Source of the DNA: Lachnospiraceae bacterium
GTDB taxonomy: Bacteria; Bacillota; Clostridia; Lachnospirales; Lachnospiraceae
Assembly: GCA_017521605.1 (NCBI GenBank)
Contig: JAFXCD010000064.1
Coordinates: 1 to 32,592 of the forward strand
Direction of reading: 5' to 3'
Length of the DNA stretch: 32,592 nt
The position numbers and the translations under genes are program-made. Below the pieces are notes generated by a model. That model did not search any database. It had not been told where the DNA came from and saw nothing but the letters and a program-made list of their open reading frames with translations. Shown one piece after another: positions 29,646 to 32,592 of the stretch (position 1 is the first letter of the stretch; each line of letters starts with the position of its first letter).

Positions 29646-29957
29646 TTATGCTGCCCTCTGCAAGCGTTGGGCGTAGTATAAAAGGCGCTTGTCCTTCGGC
29701 TCCTGCGCCACCTTATACAAGCCTATATTCATAGGCTGCCCCTGCAAAACCAGAAGTTCTTCCATATGCACACCAAGAAGAATGCTTAAGGCATAAAGTT
29801 TTTCTACCGTTGGCAGATTCTGACCTTTAAACCAACGATAAATCGGTTGAGGACAGGAGAGGTTTAAATACTCTTGAATGTATTTTACATCAAAGCCTGC
29901 CATCTTGAACATGAGTTTTAGTTTTTGTCCGGTTCGTTGTTGGTCGATGGGGTGCAT
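29646..29957 (-). CDS. XRE-family helix-turn-helix regulator
   Basis: 103 residues. The HTH spans about 10-72: TGQKLKLMFKMAGFDVKYIQ, EYLNLSCPQPIYRWFKGQNL, PTVEKLYALSILLGVHMEEL, the last of these being the standard XRE end. A short basic tail follows. It begins 21 bases after the GHKL ATPase stop, with AAAGGAG before the ATG, so it is the third gene of that operon. It is the natural candidate to bind the palindrome at the operon promoter (32011-32024), which is inference. Clostridial XRE proteins of this shape also occur alone. Confidence 0.88.
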   Translation of the reverse strand: MHPIDQQRTGQKLKLMFKMAGFDVKYIQEYLNLSCPQPIYRWFKGQNLPTVEKLYALSILLGVHMEELLVLQGQPMNIGLYKVAQEPKDKRLLYYAQRLQRAA

Positions 29958-29978
29958 GGTGGGGCTCCTTTCGTTTAT

Positions 29979-30992
29979 TTAAAATAATCCTCTTGAAGAT
30001 TTTGACGCTGAATGGATTGTATAATCTTTACTTCTGGCCAATTCCTCACCTCTCTTTAAAATGTCTCTTCTCACTTGATCATAATTGACATTTTTTGAGG
30101 GGCGTATTCTAATTTGAATTGCCGTACCATCCATATGCGTATCATATTTTGTCTGCTTGATTTCACCATTTTCTTTTGCAATACGAATAGCAGAATCTCC
30201 ACTTGCAATTATAAAACTAGCTCCTAATTCAGCACACATTTGACTTACCATATATAATCCATATCCCGAATTTTGCCAATCTCCTGTACCGATACTTCTT
30301 CGAGTGCTCGAAAATGTTCCCGAAACACCGGGTTCCAATGCTAATTGCAATGCTTCATAATCATTCTTATACAACTTCCTAAATTCATAACTATCTGCAA
30401 GACTCTTTGAAATTCCAACTCCTTCATCTAGAATAGCAAGTTCCACCAAATCATAACTTGGCCAATATTGAGCACAATACCAAATAGTTCTAGATTGACT
30501 ATGTTCTGGTATATTGCGTAACAACTCTCTAATAACAAAAGTCATCCAATTCTGAAATTCTTTATCTTCTCTACATAAAACTTTTGACATTTCCTTTGAC
30601 TTTTTTTCTATCGTTTCTTGAATATAATCTAGATTTTCATGACTTTCAGTATATAAATCCTCGATACTTAATTTCGTAATGCAGCTATAATTAGCATTCC
30701 CTCGCGAATATTCAACATCTGCTCCCAGATTAATTCCACAAGCATTATAGAACTTCATATATTCAGCATATCTATTATTGCAATTACGTGCTATAAACTG
30801 CAAATTTCTATTTTTCTTTCGCATATTCCTTATTGCAGTTGATACCATCAACATCGGAAACGGATCACAATTTCCTACTCTGTTAAAATCAATTTCTATA
30901 ATTGTATCATTATCTCTTACCACATAACTATTGACCTTTTGGCAAAAATCCATAGCCGCACTGTAATTTAAATCCGGAACATGAAATACCAT
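29979..30992 (-). CDS. STAS-like/GHKL ATPase protein
   Basis: 337 residues, cytoplasmic. An N-terminal STAS-like or anti-sigma-antagonist-like fold (about 1-110; TIIEIDFNRVGNCDPFPMLM) is followed by a GHKL (HATPase_c) domain. ATP-site motifs: N box E156-L-L-R-N160, G1 box D189-E-G-V-G-I, and G2 box SGYGLYMVSQMCAELG near 245. The lid region (LEPGVSGTFSSTRRSIGTGD) looks intact. No histidine-kinase phosphoacceptor helix is present, so it is a stand-alone ATPase or switch kinase. AAGGAGG lies in the 18-base gap after the nuclease gene. ATP-dependent control of the nuclease is inferred from the pairing. Confidence 0.85.
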   Translation of the reverse strand: MVFHVPDLNYSAAMDFCQKVNSYVVRDNDTIIEIDFNRVGNCDPFPMLMVSTAIRNMRKKNRNLQFIARNCNNRYAEYMKFYNACGINLGADVEYSRGNANYSCITKLSIEDLYTESHENLDYIQETIEKKSKEMSKVLCREDKEFQNWMTFVIRELLRNIPEHSQSRTIWYCAQYWPSYDLVELAILDEGVGISKSLADSYEFRKLYKNDYEALQLALEPGVSGTFSSTRRSIGTGDWQNSGYGLYMVSQMCAELGASFIIASGDSAIRIAKENGEIKQTKYDTHMDGTAIQIRIRPSKNVNYDQVRRDILKRGEELARSKDYTIHSASKSSRGLF

Positions 30993-31010
30993 ATATCCTC
31001 CTTATTTTCT

Positions 31011-31991
31011 CTACTCCGCATCCTCTTTCGCCACTGGAATATATACCATCTTCAACGGGATCATTTTGCGATACTTTTCACTTAATTTGTCATAATATTT
31101 CAAAATCAGTTCTACCAGTTCAGTCCCATTGATACCACGGATAATCGGTGTATTTTCAAGATATTTCTGAGCATTTTTTGTATAGTTAGAAAGCGTCACA
31201 AACAAGCCATAATCACCCTCACGCATTGCACCCTTTAAGGATTGAATAGTAGATTCCTTAATATCACTATCCTGACTCTTTACCTGTACCATAATACGTG
31301 GCGGAAGCTCATCCTTATAAGCAACAATATCTATACCGCTATCTCCTCCATGTGCAGAAACAGTTGTGCGATAACCCATTGCCTGCAAAAGGTCAGCAAT
31401 AAAATCTTCCAAATCATATCCTTTCAGATTTTTGCTCAACTCTTTTAAAATAAAATCCTTGGTACTTTCAATGATTTCATCCGCAGTAGCTGCTACCGTT
31501 TCATCTTCCTCTACTGATTCTGTCACAAAATTCTTATCAATTGCAGCCAAGAATTCGTCTGCATAATTTTTAACTATAAAAAAAGATAATGCCGAACCGA
31601 CTTCATATAATGCACCTTGAGAAAAGACCATTCGTGGCAAATGCTTGAGCCACTTTACCTTTCGCTGTTGCACATATTCATCCGACGAAGGAACATACTC
31701 ATATTCTCCTTCAATAATTCCAATATTAATCTTACGGTCAATTTTAGAAGGAAACACAACATAATCTCCAATTTTTGCTTCATGCATAAAACGAAATAGC
31801 ATACCAGCACTAGTGGGAATACTTCCTTTCTTTGCGTCCGGATAACATTTCTCATAATGAGCCTTAAATGCTTCGCGCGTTGCATCCAACTCCGAAAGAT
31901 TACCAAATGTTTTCCAGCCAATAGCTATAACATTATTATTCAGAAACAAATTGTCATTCATTGTATGTATGCCCCATACTGTATTTGCCAT
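31011..31991 (-). CDS. Mrr-type restriction endonuclease with N-terminal PUA/EVE-like domain
   Basis: 326 residues. Residues 1-110 look like a PUA/EVE-type reader (TVWGIHTMNDNLF, VIAIGWKTFGNL, FRFMHEAKIGDYVVFPSKID, INIGIIEGEYEYV); such domains often read modified bases. Residues 185-300 form an Mrr_cat PD-(D/E)xK nuclease: GYDLEDFIADLLQAMGY, HGGDSGIDI with D217/D221, and Q236-V-K238. This architecture suggests modification-dependent (type IV-like) restriction. The start is the ATG at 31991, because AGGAGA sits between it and the upstream ATG at 32006. First gene of the operon, with a strong promoter and palindrome upstream. Confidence 0.88.
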   Translation of the reverse strand: MANTVWGIHTMNDNLFLNNNVIAIGWKTFGNLSELDATREAFKAHYEKCYPDAKKGSIPTSAGMLFRFMHEAKIGDYVVFPSKIDRKINIGIIEGEYEYVPSSDEYVQQRKVKWLKHLPRMVFSQGALYEVGSALSFFIVKNYADEFLAAIDKNFVTESVEEDETVAATADEIIESTKDFILKELSKNLKGYDLEDFIADLLQAMGYRTTVSAHGGDSGIDIVAYKDELPPRIMVQVKSQDSDIKESTIQSLKGAMREGDYGLFVTLSNYTKNAQKYLENTPIIRGINGTELVELILKYYDKLSEKYRKMIPLKMVYIPVAKEDAE

Positions 31992-32010
31992 AATATCTCT
32001 CCTCATAGTT

Positions 32011-32052
32011 TTTTGTTAACAAAATTATAAACTTTTAACATATATTTATCAA
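32011..32052 (-). promoter_or_regulatory. Promoter of the Mrr-GHKL-XRE operon with 14-base palindrome
   Basis: Minus-strand -35 TTGATA (32047-32052), 17 bases, perfect -10 TATAAT (32024-32029). A perfect palindrome TTTTGTTAACAAAA (32011-32024) covers the expected transcription start, the right place for a repressor such as the operon's own XRE protein. Confidence 0.75.
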
Positions 32053-32088
32053 TGCCAATATTACAATAAAAAACTCTGCCATTTGGAC

Positions 32089-32592
32089 TTACACCTTCAT
32101 CCTCTCAATCGTTTCCTCCACAGAAATACACTCCGCATATCTGCCTTTCCACATAAACTCATTGTAATACTTACAAGTCTGCTCCCCCGTCATAAAAGCA
32201 TTATCAAATGTAGAATTCGCATTCTCCGGTACAATCATTTTAAAACCATGCTCAAATCCGCACTTGATTGTTGCATCTATACAGTAATCCGTCTGCAGTC
32301 CCACAACCACTACTGTGTGGACATTCTTCTCCCTCAGGTATTCCAACAAGCCAGTCCCCTTAAAAGAACTATTTACAGTCTTATCAAAAATCTTCTCAGC
32401 CGGCTGCGGGCTAAAACCTTCATATATCTCAAAACCCGGTGTCCCTTTCGCCAATTCTGCTCCGACACCATCATCGTGTCTTACATAAATAACCTCAACA
32501 TTATTCTCTCTGGCAGCTGCAATTAATGTTTTAACAGCGTCTTCAAACGCATTAAAATCATATAAATCCGGCGTAGTTATTAATTTCTGTGT
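32089..32592 (-). CDS. Cysteine hydrolase (isochorismatase-like), 5' end beyond the window
   Basis: 168 codons visible, open to the right edge, so the N-terminus is missing. The frame reads TQKLITTPDLYDFNAFEDAV, then VIYVRHDDGVGAELAKGTPG, then FDKTVNSSFKGTGLLEYLRE with the catalytic Lys region, and VVVGLQTDYCIDATIKCGFE with the nucleophile Cys. The catalytic Asp should lie in the missing part. Members hydrolyse amides such as nicotinamide or ureido compounds; the substrate cannot be told. Its stop codon lies just upstream of the nuclease operon promoter. Confidence 0.88.
   Translation of the reverse strand, partial: TQKLITTPDLYDFNAFEDAVKTLIAAARENNVEVIYVRHDDGVGAELAKGTPGFEIYEGFSPQPAEKIFDKTVNSSFKGTGLLEYLREKNVHTVVVVGLQTDYCIDATIKCGFEHGFKMIVPENANSTFDNAFMTGEQTCKYYNEFMWKGRYAECISVEETIERMKV

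Noticed and set aside
31011-32006. Longer nuclease frame starting at 32006
   Set aside because: Its first codons contain the AGGAGA ribosome site that serves the ATG at 31991.

Overview
The window reads as chromosome of an anaerobic, low-to-mid GC Gram-positive of the class Clostridia, most likely family Lachnospiraceae. This rests on family content (rubrerythrin, a CD3324-type HTH protein, TspO/MBR, VanW, an IreB-type protein, aconitase X with an old-yellow-enzyme reductase, and two gene families I know mainly from Lachnospiraceae), strong AGGAGG ribosome sites and sigma-A style promoters. No species can be named from the sequence alone.

Left part, 1-21 kb, is mostly housekeeping and metabolism. 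In order: rubrerythrin; a GNAT acetyltransferase; a short archaeal-type aspartyl-tRNA synthetase; a 660-base gene-free stretch with palindromic repeats and a candidate structured RNA that has its own promoter and terminator; a two-gene HTH/hypothetical operon; TspO; a MATE exporter; a cytosolic sugar-binding-domain/GGDEF protein divergent from a GH51 arabinofuranosidase; a D-lyxose-type isomerase fused by a deletion to a dead sugar-kinase remnant; a tandem-duplicated IreB-like protein; an operon of aconitase X (two subunits) and an ene-reductase headed by two zinc-ribbon paralogs, one broken by an amber codon; VanW; a chemoreceptor plus small partner; and hisD behind a short leader with a terminator.

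The right part, about 21.2-32.6 kb, is accessory DNA, visibly more AT-rich. It starts with a TerD-domain/VWA pair under a promoter overlapped by a perfect 12-base inverted repeat. Six small, mostly acidic, co-oriented genes follow (DUF5713-like, DUF2262-like and others) that look like orphan immunity genes. Next comes a graveyard: two broken gene pieces joined tail to tail, and the last 17 codons of tuf (EF-Tu) with a terminator. Past the tuf scar lies a non-coding stretch with repeated motifs, then a defence-like block, all on the minus strand: an Abi_2/AbiF-type HEPN protein with a GC-rich structured RNA just downstream, a phage-type MGTNYY protein, and a three-gene operon of PUA/EVE-like-Mrr nuclease, STAS-like/GHKL ATPase and XRE regulator. 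The operon has a strong promoter with a 14-base palindrome at the predicted start site. A cysteine hydrolase runs off the right edge.

Best candidates for something undescribed are the Mrr-GHKL-XRE operon (29646-32052), the Abi gene with its adjacent RNA (27788-28950), the pseudoknotted RNA upstream of aspS (3117-3375), and the tuf scar as a possible island boundary. Protein functions are family-level assignments made by eye; no database search was run.
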